Positions 36,374 to 47,900 of a stretch of DNA of 64,000 bases are shown here, one piece after another. The notes beneath the pieces were generated by a model, which saw only the letters and a list, made by a program, of their open reading frames with translations, was not told the DNA's origin and ran no database searches. The translations under genes were made by a program, and so were the position numbers. Each line of letters opens with the position of its first letter. The stretch's first letter is position 1. Source of the DNA: Rhynochetos jubatus (taxonomy: Eukaryota > Chordata > Aves > Eurypygiformes > Rhynochetidae); contig CM050650.1 in NCBI GenBank assembly GCA_027574665.1, positions 101,529,086 to 101,593,085 of the forward strand, read 5' to 3'.

Positions 36374-37916
36374 CTATTCTGCCAGAATAAGTCTGGTGCT
36401 TTGCATCTTCGCTCTTGGAAACAAAGAAATACTAGGGTATTCTTTAAGGATTTCCTAGAGAGTTTACAATGTTGTTGTATGTAATGTTACAATGTTTACA
36501 CATGTTCAGAGATGAGTGAAAACACTGCAGTATGTATCCATTTAGAATGGGTTTCAATCTACTAGGTCATTTTTATGAATAGCTTCTGAAAAACCTGTAA
36601 ATTAGGAGACTCATGACATAAGTCCTCAAGAGTTATTTTCTGTCAAGCCATGACCTTTCAAGGGTTTCTGTTATATTTGAATCATTGTCATGGAACCCCC
36701 TGTCAAGTGAACAATGGAGAAGTTTGGTATTAAATAATGTTGGACATGCCAATCTTGCTCTAGTTTTCAGTTTACAAAGGGCACCCAAAGCCAGGAAGGT
36801 TCTGATACAATCACCTTCTGCACACTAAGTTTGACAAAATATCTTTCCTCTCTTCTGCTAGTCAATTTCTGTCACTGTTATCAAGTAGAGAATGATGTAT
36901 TTAAAACTTCCAATTACTGCTCATACAGTCAATATTTGTTATGTGCTGAGGAGTCCCCTTTTGTAAGCCAGAATCACCATTTTCATGGCAAAATCTAAAG
37001 CTTCCTCTGGAGTTTGGCTACTGTATAGAAACATATCTGAAGAAGGAAATGTTTATCATTGTCTCTTCCAAATCCTGTTGCTAGAAGTGCAGAATAATTC
37101 AGTACGGTCCGTTTAAACGTCTCATTGTGTTTTCATTGGTATAGGTTTTGTTTATGCAGCATCAATGCATTTTACTGAGTGCTGGGCAGAACTGCTTAAT
37201 AGTCAGCTGAAAATAGAAATAAAAAAGGGACCATCTTTAGGCATCTCTCCTCTACTGCTGCTTTAAGAACTATTCCAGTCAGTTTCAGTGCTTGTGAATA
37301 AGGTTCCCAGATGTGTCTTTGGGTGATGATTTTCAGAAATATCTAACCTAAGGGAATTTAGGTTTGTCCAGCTGTTTTGAGTATCCATAGAAGGTCTATT
37401 TATAAAGTATACCAAGAGCAGGCACTGCTTTTCTAGCTGACACATCCCCAAAAACTTGCTTAATAATAACTGTATTTTGGTTTCAACTTCTGACAATTAA
37501 AATGTTATGGTAAAACAAGTACGCAAGCACAGCTAAGAACAGAGATTGAATCTGTTCCATATAAACATGAAGGAGTGTTTTAAGTGACAACTGTATTTTC
37601 TTCGTTTGAATATTTTAACATTGAATAGACTTCAAAAAAAAAAAAGTATTTAGGAAAGTCTTTGCTTTTGTGAGGGAAATTAACCCATTACTATAGTGAT
37701 AGAGAAGAAACTCTACACAGATGCAAAATATTTTAATTTTAGCAATTTAACTTCTCTCATATATGCCTAAATACGTTCATGGTTAAGTATCACTATGTAT
37801 CAAATGTAAAATCATGGAATGAAAAGATAAAGTTGGGATGACTATTTCATGTTGTATATTCCACAGCAGATCCAGGTGTTTAACTGGTGGTAGTTTTATC
37901 TGTTAAGTCAGTTTAA
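36374..37916. other. Unique AT-rich DNA
   Basis: No gene or repeat recognised apart from a short A-run near 37636. Open frames do not exceed about 77 codons and show no motifs. Confidence 0.6.
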
Positions 37917-38449
37917 CAACTTGTCCTGGTTTTGGCTGGGATAGAGTTAACTTTCTTCCTATGAGCTGGTATAGTGCTGTGTTTTGAATTTGTTATGAGT
38001 ATAATGTTGATAACACACTGATGTTTTAGTTGTGGCTAAGTACTGCTTACGCTAAGTCAAGAACTATTCAGCTTCTCTTGTTCTACTGACTGAGAAGGCT
38101 GGGGAGATGCACAAGAAGGTAGGAAGTGACACAGCCAGGATAGCTGAACCAGACTGGCCAAAGGGATGTCCCATACCATATGATGTCATGCTCAGTATAT
38201 AAATCAGTGGAAAGCTGGCTGGGGGGCCATTGGTCAGCAGGTGGTGAGCAATTGCATTGTGCATCACTTGTTTTGTATATTCTTTCATAATCGTTTTTAT
38301 TTTATTTTAATCGTTAAATGCTTCTTAACTCATCATTTTTTTTCAATTTTAGTCTTACGATTCTCTCCCCCATCCCACAGGGGGTGGAGGAATGAATGAA
38401 TGGCTGTGTGGTGCTCAGTTGTTGGCTGGGGTTAAACCACTACACAACT
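37917..38449. repeat. 5-bp target site duplication flanking the solo LTR
   Basis: CAACT occurs directly before the LTR's first TG (37917-37921) and directly after its last CA (38445-38449). The perfect match fixes both ends of the element and shows that no later deletion removed either edge. Confidence 0.9.
37922..38444 (+). mobile_element. Solo LTR of an endogenous retrovirus (ERVL-like)
   Basis: A complete 523-bp LTR that begins TGTCCTGGTTTTGGCTGGGA and ends GGGGTTAAACCACTACA, i.e. TG...CA termini. It is flanked by the identical 5-bp duplication CAACT (37917-37921 and 38445-38449). A TATA box (TATATAAAT, 38196-38203) on the plus strand sets the orientation. The family is one I recognise from bird genomes and associate with ERVL-type elements, which make 5-bp duplications. 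No gag, pol or env sequence and no second LTR are present. The element therefore collapsed to one LTR by recombination between its ends, leaving only a possible promoter or enhancer. Confidence 0.92.
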
Positions 38450-39963
38450 AAAGGAAGGAAAATGCAATTGTAAAGGCGTCTGGATAAAACTCTGTAAGAT
38501 ACGTGTTTGGTATATGTATGCTAAGTTGTTAAGTGTCACCCAAAGAACTACAGTGTTGGTGTTTTATTTACCTCTGCAGCGTTTCATGGTTCATGTACAG
38601 AGCTGGGTGCTTTCTTGAAGTTTATCACTGTGAGTAAAAGGAATGTTACTGACTCAAGAGAATACAATATCCAGCCGACCATTTATTTCATTTATATGGG
38701 GCATTCCTTGGAAACAGTGTTCATAACCTAAAGTGAATGTACTCCATGGATTGCTCAGGACCTCCTGGGCTGTAAGACCTACCTCATATGAAATACCCTT
38801 TCTTCACTTGTACGTGTGTATAAAAGGCCTTTAATGATTTTTGCGGGAGAATCCTGAGGTGTGTCAAAGCCTTTCTGCTCAATACAGAAGCTGTTGCACC
38901 AGATCTTTGGTGTTTAAAATCAGAGAAGTTAATCTTGCATCTGCAGTGTGTAAAAGCATCAAGTTTTCCTGTGTTAGTGTATCAGAAGTTAAAAGAAATG
39001 GAGTAAACAGAAGCAAAGTGTGACAGTGCTTATAGCTAAAGGCATTTGCATGTCCTTCATACTTGTGAGATTTAACTGGATGGTTCTCCTTGTCTGCAGT
39101 ATTTAAATAATATTATCTTGTGGCTGTTGATTTTATCTTATGCAGTAAAGTGTTTATTATGTTGGCATCAGGAAACATTAGCTTCAGATATCAGATTACT
39201 GATACTGTTCTTAAGTTCCTCCCAGGTTCTGTTCCGACATTTGACCTTGTGAATAAGATTGTAGTTAAGTTTTGATGTCTAGCCTCATGAAAATAAAGTC
39301 TTACTATTACCATTAGTCATCTTCATGCTACGGTTACTTCGGTATTAATTCGTTGCCACAGAACAAACTTGATTTTTGATCACTGAAATCAGTTTTTAAT
39401 ACAGGGGAACCAAGAATGGGCCTAAGATCATCTCAAACTGGAGGGTGAGAACTGTGCATTCTCTATAAGAAATTCAAGGGGGACTGAAGGTAGAAGTTTG
39501 GGTATATCTCATCATCTTTCTCATGCTTCCTGGAGAAATCTGTGATTTATACCAGACAATTGTAAATTAATATGACTTACTCAAGATTCTTAAGTTGGTC
39601 TGAAGGCTATGAACCCACTGTTGAAGAATGCTCACCTATTTCTTGTATTGAAGTTAATGAATTTTCTTTTTTTCCTATAATGTTGTGATCGTACTGGTGA
39701 TTTTTATTCAGTATACATGCATTTGGGAGGCTTAAGAATGCAAAAATTGAGGCTTTTTTTCATATTCTTTCTCTTGAAATGTATAAACAAGGTAAAAAAT
39801 TAGAGTTTTAAACTAATCCTTCCAGAAAAAAGTGTTTAATCTGCATGTATTTATTAGTTTGTGTGGGTTTAAGGTATATTTATTTATTTGAACAGGGAAA
39901 ACATCTGAAATGTTACATTTTTTATGTTGTTTGGCTGTAGTCTTCACTTTGCTTTGCTTTTAG

Positions 39964-40057
39964 GGAGATGGGGTATTCCTTAAAAATAAATTTGAGTTTG
40001 ACAGACAAATAGGCTGTAGAACTGGCAGGGCCAAGCCCAACTATTCTGAAGTTCAGA
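39964..40057 (+). other. Candidate coding exon, product unknown
   Basis: The segment follows a strong acceptor (GCTTTGCTTTTAG) and is open in one frame from GGAGATGGG onward, with peptide start GDGVFLKNKFEFDRQIGCRT. A possible donor (TTCAGA then GTGAGC) at 40057 leaves one nucleotide, which is completed in phase by the next candidate at 40362. The donor's last exon base is A instead of the usual G. Without using the donor the frame stays open to about 40168. Confidence 0.27.
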
Positions 40058-40361
40058 GTGAGCATGAAAGATCATCTTTACAGACAGCTACTATGGCAGC
40101 GTCTTCCTGTGGTTCCACAACCGAACCTTTGGCTAGTTTTATTATTTACAGGAAAAATTATCTCATATGAAATAAATAATGCTCTTTGGGAAAGAACATT
40201 TTAAAAATCAAAATAATCATCTACACTAGGCATTATTTTTAAAAAGCTCCATCAATGCTAGCGTACTTATTGTAATAGGTAGGGAATACATATGCTATTT
40301 CATTTTCTTTTGGTGGACAGAATAAGCTAAGTAATATGTTACCTCATGTATTCCCAACCAG

Positions 40362-40459
40362 CTGTGCCCACTGCAGCTTTGCAGTTTGCACTTCAAGAGC
40401 TGGTGGAACGGATGAATTATTACGGGGTTGTAACCAGAGTGGTTCGAAAAATCAAGTGA
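40362..40459 (+). other. Candidate terminal coding exon, product unknown
   Basis: After an acceptor (TTCCCAACCAG) the frame runs 2 nt plus 31 codons to a TGA at 40457-40459. It contains ALQFALQELVERMNYYGVV and ends VVRKIK. It has three CpGs in about 100 bp of otherwise CpG-poor DNA and a balanced residue mix, as expected of coding sequence. It joins in phase to 39964-40057. The protein is not recognised, and a retroposed fragment is the main alternative. Confidence 0.3.
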
Positions 40460-41200
40460 TTGTCCTTACTGAGGTGTTTCAGCCTAGGTTTCTTATGGCT
40501 GTTTGAAGGACAGTCACATCTTTTACTCTCTCATTACCTCTATAGTTCTTGAATGTATTTGTATGTATATATTGGGTTTATTTATTGCTGCTGATTTATG
40601 AGAAGTCTTTTTTTTTCCCAGCAAAATACTGTCACAAAATTCTTGGATGAACAGTGTTGAGGAAAGATTGTAGTCTTGAGGATTTACTGCTTAATTTGAA
40701 GCTCCAGCTGTGCAGGAAGATGCCAGATTTTCCTGGGCTAGTTTTGATGATAAAAGAGGAGGCAGAAGTGGCTAGTATTCAGTGTCTTCGTGTGGGAAAT
40801 AACTGGGATCTCTTATGTCTTCTCATTAGAAATTCCATAAAAGCCATTTTAAACCAACAGAACACATCCCTTCAGTTATGGTACACCTACTCCTATCAGG
40901 ACCTTCTGCTGTGATTTAAAACACCATATGTCCATATATGCTTGTTCTGAAATTTGCACGAATTATCCAAGATTAAAAATGGAATTAAAAGAAACCAGCT
41001 TCCATTAGGTACCCTGCAAATCTGAGGAGCTCTATGAAGTAATCCAGTACTTGACACCCTCATTGATATCTACACCCCTGTATCATCTGGGTTGGCATCA
41101 CATCTGTCATTAACACAGTAAAGGAATCATCGTATGTGTTGCAACTGAAATTAAGATAGGCAAACTCATCCAACTGAAACAGAAAACAGCATCAGCAAAT

Positions 41201-41790
41201 TATAGAATCATAGAATCACAGAATGGTTTGGGTTGGATGGAACCTTAAAGGTCATCTAGTTCCAACCCCCTTGCCATGGGCAGGGACACCCTCCACTAGA
41301 CCAGGTTGCTCAAAGCCTCATCCAGCCTGGCCTTGAACACTTCCAGGGATGGGGCACCCACAGCTTCTCTGGGCAACCTGTTCCAGTGCCTCCCCACCCT
41401 CTCTGTGAGGAACTTCTTCCTGATACCCTATCTAAATCAGTTAGGGTTTCAGTTTAAACCTGTTACCCCTTGTCCTGTTGCTACAGGCCCTTGTAAAAAG
41501 CCTCCCCCTCCAGCTTCCTTGTAGGCCCATTCAGGTACTGGAAGGCTGCAATAAGGTCTCCCAGGAGCCTTCTCTTCTCCAGGCTGAACAAGCCCAGCTC
41601 TCTCAGCCTGTCCCCATAGCAGAGGTGCTCCAGCCCTCTGAGCATCTTCGTGGCCTCCTCTGGACTCACTCCAAATGGTCGATATCCTTCTGATGCTGAG
41701 GGCTCCACAGCTGGACACAGCACTGCAGGTGGGGTCTCACAAGAGCACAGTAGAGGGGGAGCATCACCTCCAGAAGGGGAAGAATCACCC
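41201..41790 (-). mobile_element. CR1 LINE, 0.6 kb 5'-truncated copy
   Basis: Minus-strand CR1 with an intact 3' tail at the left (ATAGAATCATAGAATCACAG) and the full 3' untranslated region. It then covers the end of ORF2; translated on the minus strand the C-terminal signature [19 protein letters not shown] followed by SLEKRRL is visible. The 5' end carries a local duplication: AGAGGGGGAGCATCACCTCC is followed at once by the variant AGAAGGGGAAGAATCACCC. The antisense open frames crossing this copy are repeat artefacts. Confidence 0.95.
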
Positions 41791-42466
41791 AAATTAGTAC
41801 TGTTTGGCTGTATGTCTCATATGAAGCTGATGCTGTAGTGGTGCTTTGCTTAGCTCCATCCATTGTGGTGTTTTATGTGCAGAACCACTTTATTCTGTAG
41901 TTTCTGCATCATAAAACTTCTTTAATTTGATGTAAACAATAGTTTAATGTTCCCCTAATTACCTCTTATTTTAGCTGTAGCCCTGGACATGTAAGTGGAA
42001 ACACTGAATATCCAGAAGCCAGCACCAACAGTGAGGGAGGCTTTTAATGAGCCACAATTTAAGCTTGACTATTTAGAGTACATTAATTAAATAATTTCTA
42101 GTTTTCCCCCTAGACTGACTCTGAAGTTTTTAGGAGCAAACTGGTGAGATTATTTCATAATTAGGAGCAACAACTTCAAGCGTTTTAAATTACTTCAGCA
42201 AAAGAAAAAAGATAAATAACGTGGTTCATCTTTTGGCCTCTTTTCTAAAATGCCTCTCTGGCATTTTATTTTGGCCCAGATATTCATTGTTCACTTGCTT
42301 CTTGAAATAGCTGTATAATTATGTGTTGATGATATCAGACAGTATTAACACTTTCCTCACATTTCTTTTTTTACTAATTATTATTCATGCCTTAGAAGAC
42401 ACTAAGCTACTGCACATATGCTGTATTGTATTAGCAGAGAAGGTTTGTTGTTGTTAGTGGCAATGG
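41791..42466. other. Unique AT-rich spacer between two CR1 copies
   Basis: About 0.7 kb of AT-rich DNA with no gene, repeat or motif that I can name. Confidence 0.6.
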
Positions 42467-43336
42467 GAATCATAAAATGGTGTGGAATGGAATGGACCTT
42501 AAAGATCATCTAGTTCCAACCTTCCACTAGACCAGGTTGCTCAAAGCCTCATCCAGGCTGGCCCTGAAGACATCCGGGGATGGGGCTTCCACAGCTTCTC
42601 TGGGCAACCTGTTCTGGTGCCTCACCACCTGCTCAGTAAAGAATTTCTTTCTGATATCTAATCTAAATCTAGCCTCATTCAATTTAAACCCATTGCCCCT
42701 TGTCCTATTACTAAAGGCCCTTGTAAAATGTCCCCCCTCCAGCTTCCTTGTAGGCCCGTTCAGGTACTGGAAGGTGCTATAAGGTCTACTCAGAACCTTC
42801 TCCTCTCCAGGCTGAACCAGCCCAACTCTCTCAGCCTGTCCCCATAGCAGAGGGGCTCCAGCCCTCTGAGCATCTTCGTGGCCTCCTCTGGACTCGTTCC
42901 AACTGGTTGATATCCTTATGCTGAGGGCTGCACAGCTCAACACAGCACTCCAGGAGGGGTCTCACGAGAGCAGAGTAGTGGGGGAGAATCCCCTCCCTCG
43001 ACCTGCTGGCCACATTTCTCCTGATACAGCCCAGGATCCGGTTGGCTTTCTGGGCTGCCAGCGCACACTGCTGGCTCATGTCCAGCTTCTCACCCACCAG
43101 TACCCCCAGGTCCTTCTCCTCAGGGCTACTCTCAATCCATTCTCCACCCAGTCTGTACTTGTAGTAGGGATTGCCCTGATCCCTGTGCAGGACCTTGCGG
43201 TTGGCCTTGTTGAACCTGAGTTTCACATGGGCTCCCCTCTCCAGCCTGTCCAGGTCCCTCTGGATGCCGTCCCTTCCCTCCAGCATGTTGACCGCACCAC
43301 ACAGTTTGGTGTCACTGGCAAACTTACAGAGGGAAG
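42467..43336 (-). mobile_element. CR1 LINE, 0.87 kb copy
   Basis: Minus-strand CR1 with its tail at GAATCATAAAATGG. Near 42518 the usual CCCTGCCATGGGCAGGGACA block is missing: TCTAGTTCCAACC runs straight into TTCCACTAGACC, a small deletion between short ACC repeats. The copy continues through the complete C-terminal part of ORF2 and stops just upstream of the catalytic loop (about 43336), the 5' truncation point. Confidence 0.95.
42767..43336 (-). pseudogene. CR1 ORF2 C-terminal region (dead)
   Basis: The minus strand reads KFASDTKLCGAV at the reverse-transcriptase active site, where CR1 proteins have FADD, so the first catalytic Asp is Ser. Next come GRDGIQRDLDRLERGAH, the block GVLVGEKLDMSQQCALAA, ANRILGCIRRNVASRSREG and HYSALVRPLLECCVEL, which are typical of the CR1 C-terminal domain. 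A frame change near 42900 moves the remaining residues to another frame. The 234-codon open frame that covers this region (42831-43535) extends past the CR1 edge into unrelated flanking DNA, so its N-terminal part is meaningless. Confidence 0.9.
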
Positions 43337-44509
43337 CAGAGAGATTTTTGTCCTTGATACTGAGGCTGGATCTCGGCCTGAAGAAATTGCATAATCTAGC
43401 AAAGAGAAAGAGTAGAAAAGGACAAATGAAATCAGTAGCTATCTTGTGTATTTTGTATTGTCTTTTACTTAGTGAATAGGCATATTCATTTTTTTGCTGT
43501 AGAATTTCTTCTATTGGCATCATTTTTGAAATCAAATATGAGTCTAAACATGATGAAAATAATCTTCAGGATGTGTGTGGTACAACAATGTGTATACTGT
43601 GGCTCGTCTCCATTCAAACAGTTCTTCAGTAGATTCAGTCACAACTCCTAGTGCAATGACTGACAATACTGTTACAGATCTCCTCGGGGCAAATCTATTG
43701 TTTATTAACCTGCTGCTGTGTTGATTCCTGAAATATGCAATATGAATTACAGAGTTTTTCTCATGTTTTAATGATCTGAATGTTTCCTAGCTACTATCTC
43801 TCACAAGTTGCTAACAGTAAACACCCTAAAATGATTACTTTTTTACACTGTATACTTTAAATGATGATTGCATTAAAAGTATGACCTTCTGAAAGAAGTA
43901 GACCAAACAACGCTCCATCCTGTGGGAAAAAAAAAAAAAGAAAAAAGAAAAAATTACTTTTCAGAATCCCTTTATTCACATCCTGTTATGTCTGTTTTCA
44001 TTAATTCTGTTTCTCTGAGGGTGAGGAAATTTAAGCAGAGTGATAAGTGACTTGTTGAAGTTCACAAAAAGGGTTGATTGCAAAATAAAGATACAAATCT
44101 CAGAGGCCTGCTTCTTAGTCCTGACCCTCAAGTATTAAACCACAAACAACATATAGCACTGAATGTGGTATCTGAGAGTTCGATCTCCTTCCCAAAAGAA
44201 GGGCTGTGACCTCTCAAGAGAACACAGTGCTGAACTTTTATTCCCCACAAGGGAAAGGCATCTTCAAATTCATGCTGAAAACATAAAGGCACTGCTCAGC
44301 TAGATATTGTTCAAAACTTTTCAACATATTGCAGCTCATAAATAAAGCTTCCTTTTTCTTTCCCTGACCACATTACTGTCTCGCAGTATTAAATAGCCCT
44401 AAACAATAGTCCAGAAGAGGAACGGCTGTCAGTCAGCTAGTCCAACCTTTACGCTTTATGTCACCCACAATATGTAAAGAACAGAGCATGGGAGTAAATC
44501 CTGACTTTT

Positions 44510-44930
44510 TCATGAACCGTTTATCACTTCACTGATACCATGACAATCAAAACGTGCAATGCATTTTCCGTATGCGAAAGAAGACAGCCACCTGCCAGCG
44601 AGCACTTCTTAAAAAGTGGAATTTCCCCCAGATGCGTGCCCTGCTTTCTGGACACACGGCAGCACAAGCCCGTTTGCAATGCTGACATCTAGTGACGCCC
44701 AGGCATATTTATATAACCCTCCTCACCAGCATGCGCCTCTTGCAGCGCTGTACCCACTCACACAAAGATCTGCGAGTGATCTAGCAAACAGGTCCTTTTG
44801 CATCCCGAAAGACGCTGGAAGAGGCAAGCAACCACCTTCTCTTGAACCAGCGTAAGGAAGCAAAGTGTTTAATCCCGTTGAATATAATGGGACACATTTC
44901 TAGCCGCGTCAATCAAGCTGTACTTAACAC
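44510..44930. promoter_or_regulatory. CpG-rich patch with a TATA-like box (candidate regulatory element)
   Basis: I count about 18 CpG dinucleotides in roughly 420 bp, clearly more than in neighbouring AT-rich DNA. Inside lies a TATA-like TTTATATAACCC (about 44708), followed about 30 bp downstream by GC-richer sequence (ATGCGCCTCTTGCAGCGCTG). A 79-codon open frame (44616-44855, +) covers the patch but shows no known motif. A weak promoter, distal enhancer or non-coding RNA start is possible. It is below classic CpG-island strength, and the function is inferred from composition only. Confidence 0.3.
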
Positions 44931-47900
44931 CTGCAGTAAAATGAGCAGAAAAGCAATTTTAATGTTTTACCTATTACTGAACTCTCTTCATTAGGGTGAT
45001 GGTATAAAGATAGCATATGCCTGTAGGCATTTTGAAACAAAAAGGCGGCAGATTTTTATTTTAAAGAAATAATTTAAAGTTCCAAAACTGCCCCATCATG
45101 ATGAGGCAGGAGCTTTGCGCTACACTAATTAGTGTTGTTGGGGTTTTTTTTCCCAGTGAAATGTTTTTTTATGATGCTGCAGTATATCAGTGGATATGTC
45201 TTTTATCTCAATAATTATTTTTTTCTTCATCTGTATAGTTTTGTCTTGAATATTTGTACACACTGCTTAACATTCACTTATCTTTTCAGGTCATGATAAT
45301 ATATATGCAGTAAATTAAGGGTAGAAAGAACTGCAACACGAGTTTCTTCATGATTTATAATCAGCATCACTATGATATCTAAATGTAGGCTGTAGTTATT
45401 TACATTACAGGAAATTAGGTTTTGTCTGACTGTTACAGTCCACAGTTTTTCCGTTCATACTGTGATGGTCTAATATTGCTTCTAGGTATGTTGAAGTTCT
45501 CAAAAGCTCAATGTACCTTGACATCTTCAAAAATACTACATCTGGTTCTTTGACACGAGCCATTGTGTCACTCAACTCTGTGTATCATGTCGCTGCGTGT
45601 TGTTCAGTGGCATTAGCAAAAGGTGCCCTGACACAGACTATTATGTCAGTCTCCTCTTTGACAATATTGAGCTTTTGTATAGCACATGTGCTTTTGAAGT
45701 GACGCCACCGAGCACCGTTGTTCAGATTTCCACAAAGCTGCAATTTCTCTATTGATGGAAACATCTCTATTGATGTTTTTAATTAAGATTGTGTTTTAAT
45801 TAAGGCATAATTAAGGAAAAAATATTACCAGTTATAAATCAATAGAATTTTTCCTAGTAGAGCTTATCTAATTCCCTTTTTTCATAATTTAGATTGTTCA
45901 AGAAATTTGTTGGTTTTGTCGTATGAAAAATCCACAGATCTTTCATCTAAAACTGTCATGAGAAAACAGTTCTGGGAAAACACTTTCCCAGAATCACATC
46001 AGAGGTGAAGTTTGGAAGAAAGAAGGGAATCTGGATGTCTTTTAATACATACAAAGCAATGCTTTGTCATACCGCTGTCTTCAGCCTTTTGAAAGCTGTA
46101 AAGATGAACTTGAACTGACTTACAAAATAGAGAAACCAGCCATTGCACATTGGTAGGTACGTTTTGCTCACTGTCTGTAGTGAAGTCAGAGCAAGAGCTT
46201 GGTGAGGACACTGGAGTGAGGACTTTGTTTTTACTGTATTTTCAGAGAAATGCAAAAGAATCATTTGGGCCATTGTATAAATTGATATGGTCATACTTTT
46301 TGGTATCACATTCCATGAAAGTGTTGTTGTCATGCTGGTGACATACAGTCACCAAAATTTTTATTTCCAGTTTCAGAACTCAAATTTTATATTGGCACAT
46401 GCAAATACAACTTCAGATGTACTTGCGATTATTGCTATCAGAACGGTTTTCTCCATCAGCTGTATGAGCAGATGGTTAATTTAGCTAATTACAGTTCATC
46501 ATTCGCAACTCAAAGAGTTAATGTGTAAGATATGAAGAAAAATGTGATCAATCTAAATAGTGATTTTAAAGTTTAAGCATTTGCTTATTTTAATGTGTAT
46601 GAACAATCATTTAGCATCTGAGGAAGCAAACAGTGTAAGTTGAGTAATTTTCCATAGAGTTATTTGCTTAATCCTAGTAATTTTACGATGACATTCAAAC
46701 ATTTAAAAATAACTACTTTTTAAAGTGTAGCTGCATTTTAATACACTTTCACATCCATCCTATTTGTTTGAAAAATCTCCCATCTTCATAAGAAAAGGCA
46801 AGTGCAAATTTACTGAGTCATAAAGATTAAATTTAATAAAAAGAAAGCTAAACTGGGTCGTAGATTATTTGCTTTTACAATTATATGATTCCACAGTCAT
46901 ATTTTAATGAAAACTTAAAGAGTAATCTTATTACAGTTGGAGTCAACAGGAATTGTGGAAACTCAGTTTGATAGGAAAGTCAAAATGAAGATATTATGAT
47001 AGTTCCCAAATGTATATAGATATAAAAAACATAATGTGCGTCAGTTTGTGCATATGAAATTATTTTCCTAAAATTAAAAAAAAAAAAAAAGTCATCAAAA
47101 GCCTTGAAGAGGATTGGGAGTAAGCAAGTAATTGGGAATTAGAAAAGGCTGGGAATCCAGTGCTGTCAGGAGAAACGCAAAAGACCCCCTCAGGAAACAA
47201 CAGAGAAGCTATTAGTCTGCACTGCCAAAGTGTGCACGTCCTCTGCTGCATCTGCTGCAAATGATGGACCACCAAGTCCGGGCTTCTCATGAGTAACCAG
47301 CATGTGGTGGGAGGAATGATGGAGAGGCACCAGGATTAGCCAGCGCTCCCAGGGTAATGAAGCAGCTCTTGACGCGTCAGTAAGCCACCTGCACCAAGTC
47401 CAGATGTTGAGAGACACACATGGACTATTGAAAGACTAGACCAGGGAAATGAAGAACAGATGCTCCTTTTTGAGATATGGTCCAGAAACACAGACTTAGA
47501 GGGGGGCAGTGTGGGGCTCTGTTCTGCGAGGTGAAGTGTGCCCTGTGAAGCCTGTCCCCAAAAGTTGCATAGAAGGAAGTTACATCATTTCACTCACTAG
47601 CAAACAAGTAACAGATATAGTTAAATTCTAAGGGCTGACCATTGCAAAGTGCTAAATACCTCTGGAGAAGTATTTGGCACCTTCAGCTTCCTGTTTTTAC
47701 TTGGATTTGAGCATGCCCAATATGTTACAACTCTTTCCTATTATAATATGGCAATTTGTTAAACAAAATAAGAGAAATATTTCTAAGTTGTACATTAACG
47801 TTGAACAAAAATGAAATCAAGTCAACATTTTGAATTGCCAATTTACATGTTTGTTGTTGGAATTGCTAATATCACACTAATTATATTTAAATTGCAAAAT

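Larger units (their letters stand above)
38450..41200. other. Unique AT-rich DNA with two exon-like segments
   Basis: The interval contains the phase-compatible segments at 39964-40057 and 40362-40459 (+). No transposon is recognised. An 86-codon open frame at 40654-40914 follows a strong acceptor-like TTTTTTTTTCCCAG (ending 40621) but has an upstream stop and no known motif. Confidence 0.5.

Noticed and set aside
40340-40460. Possible tRNA gene, prompted by GGTTCGAA at 40441
   Set aside because: The bases around the putative T-loop do not pair into a stem, and no acceptor or anticodon arm could be drawn.
41306-41863. Several sense and antisense open frames of 62-103 codons
   Set aside because: They lie inside a CR1 copy. 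One is the decayed end of CR1 ORF2; the rest are its shadows.
42537-43479. Plus-strand open frames of 81-158 codons
   Set aside because: They are antisense to CR1 ORF2. The 158-codon frame is long only because the opposite strand was coding.
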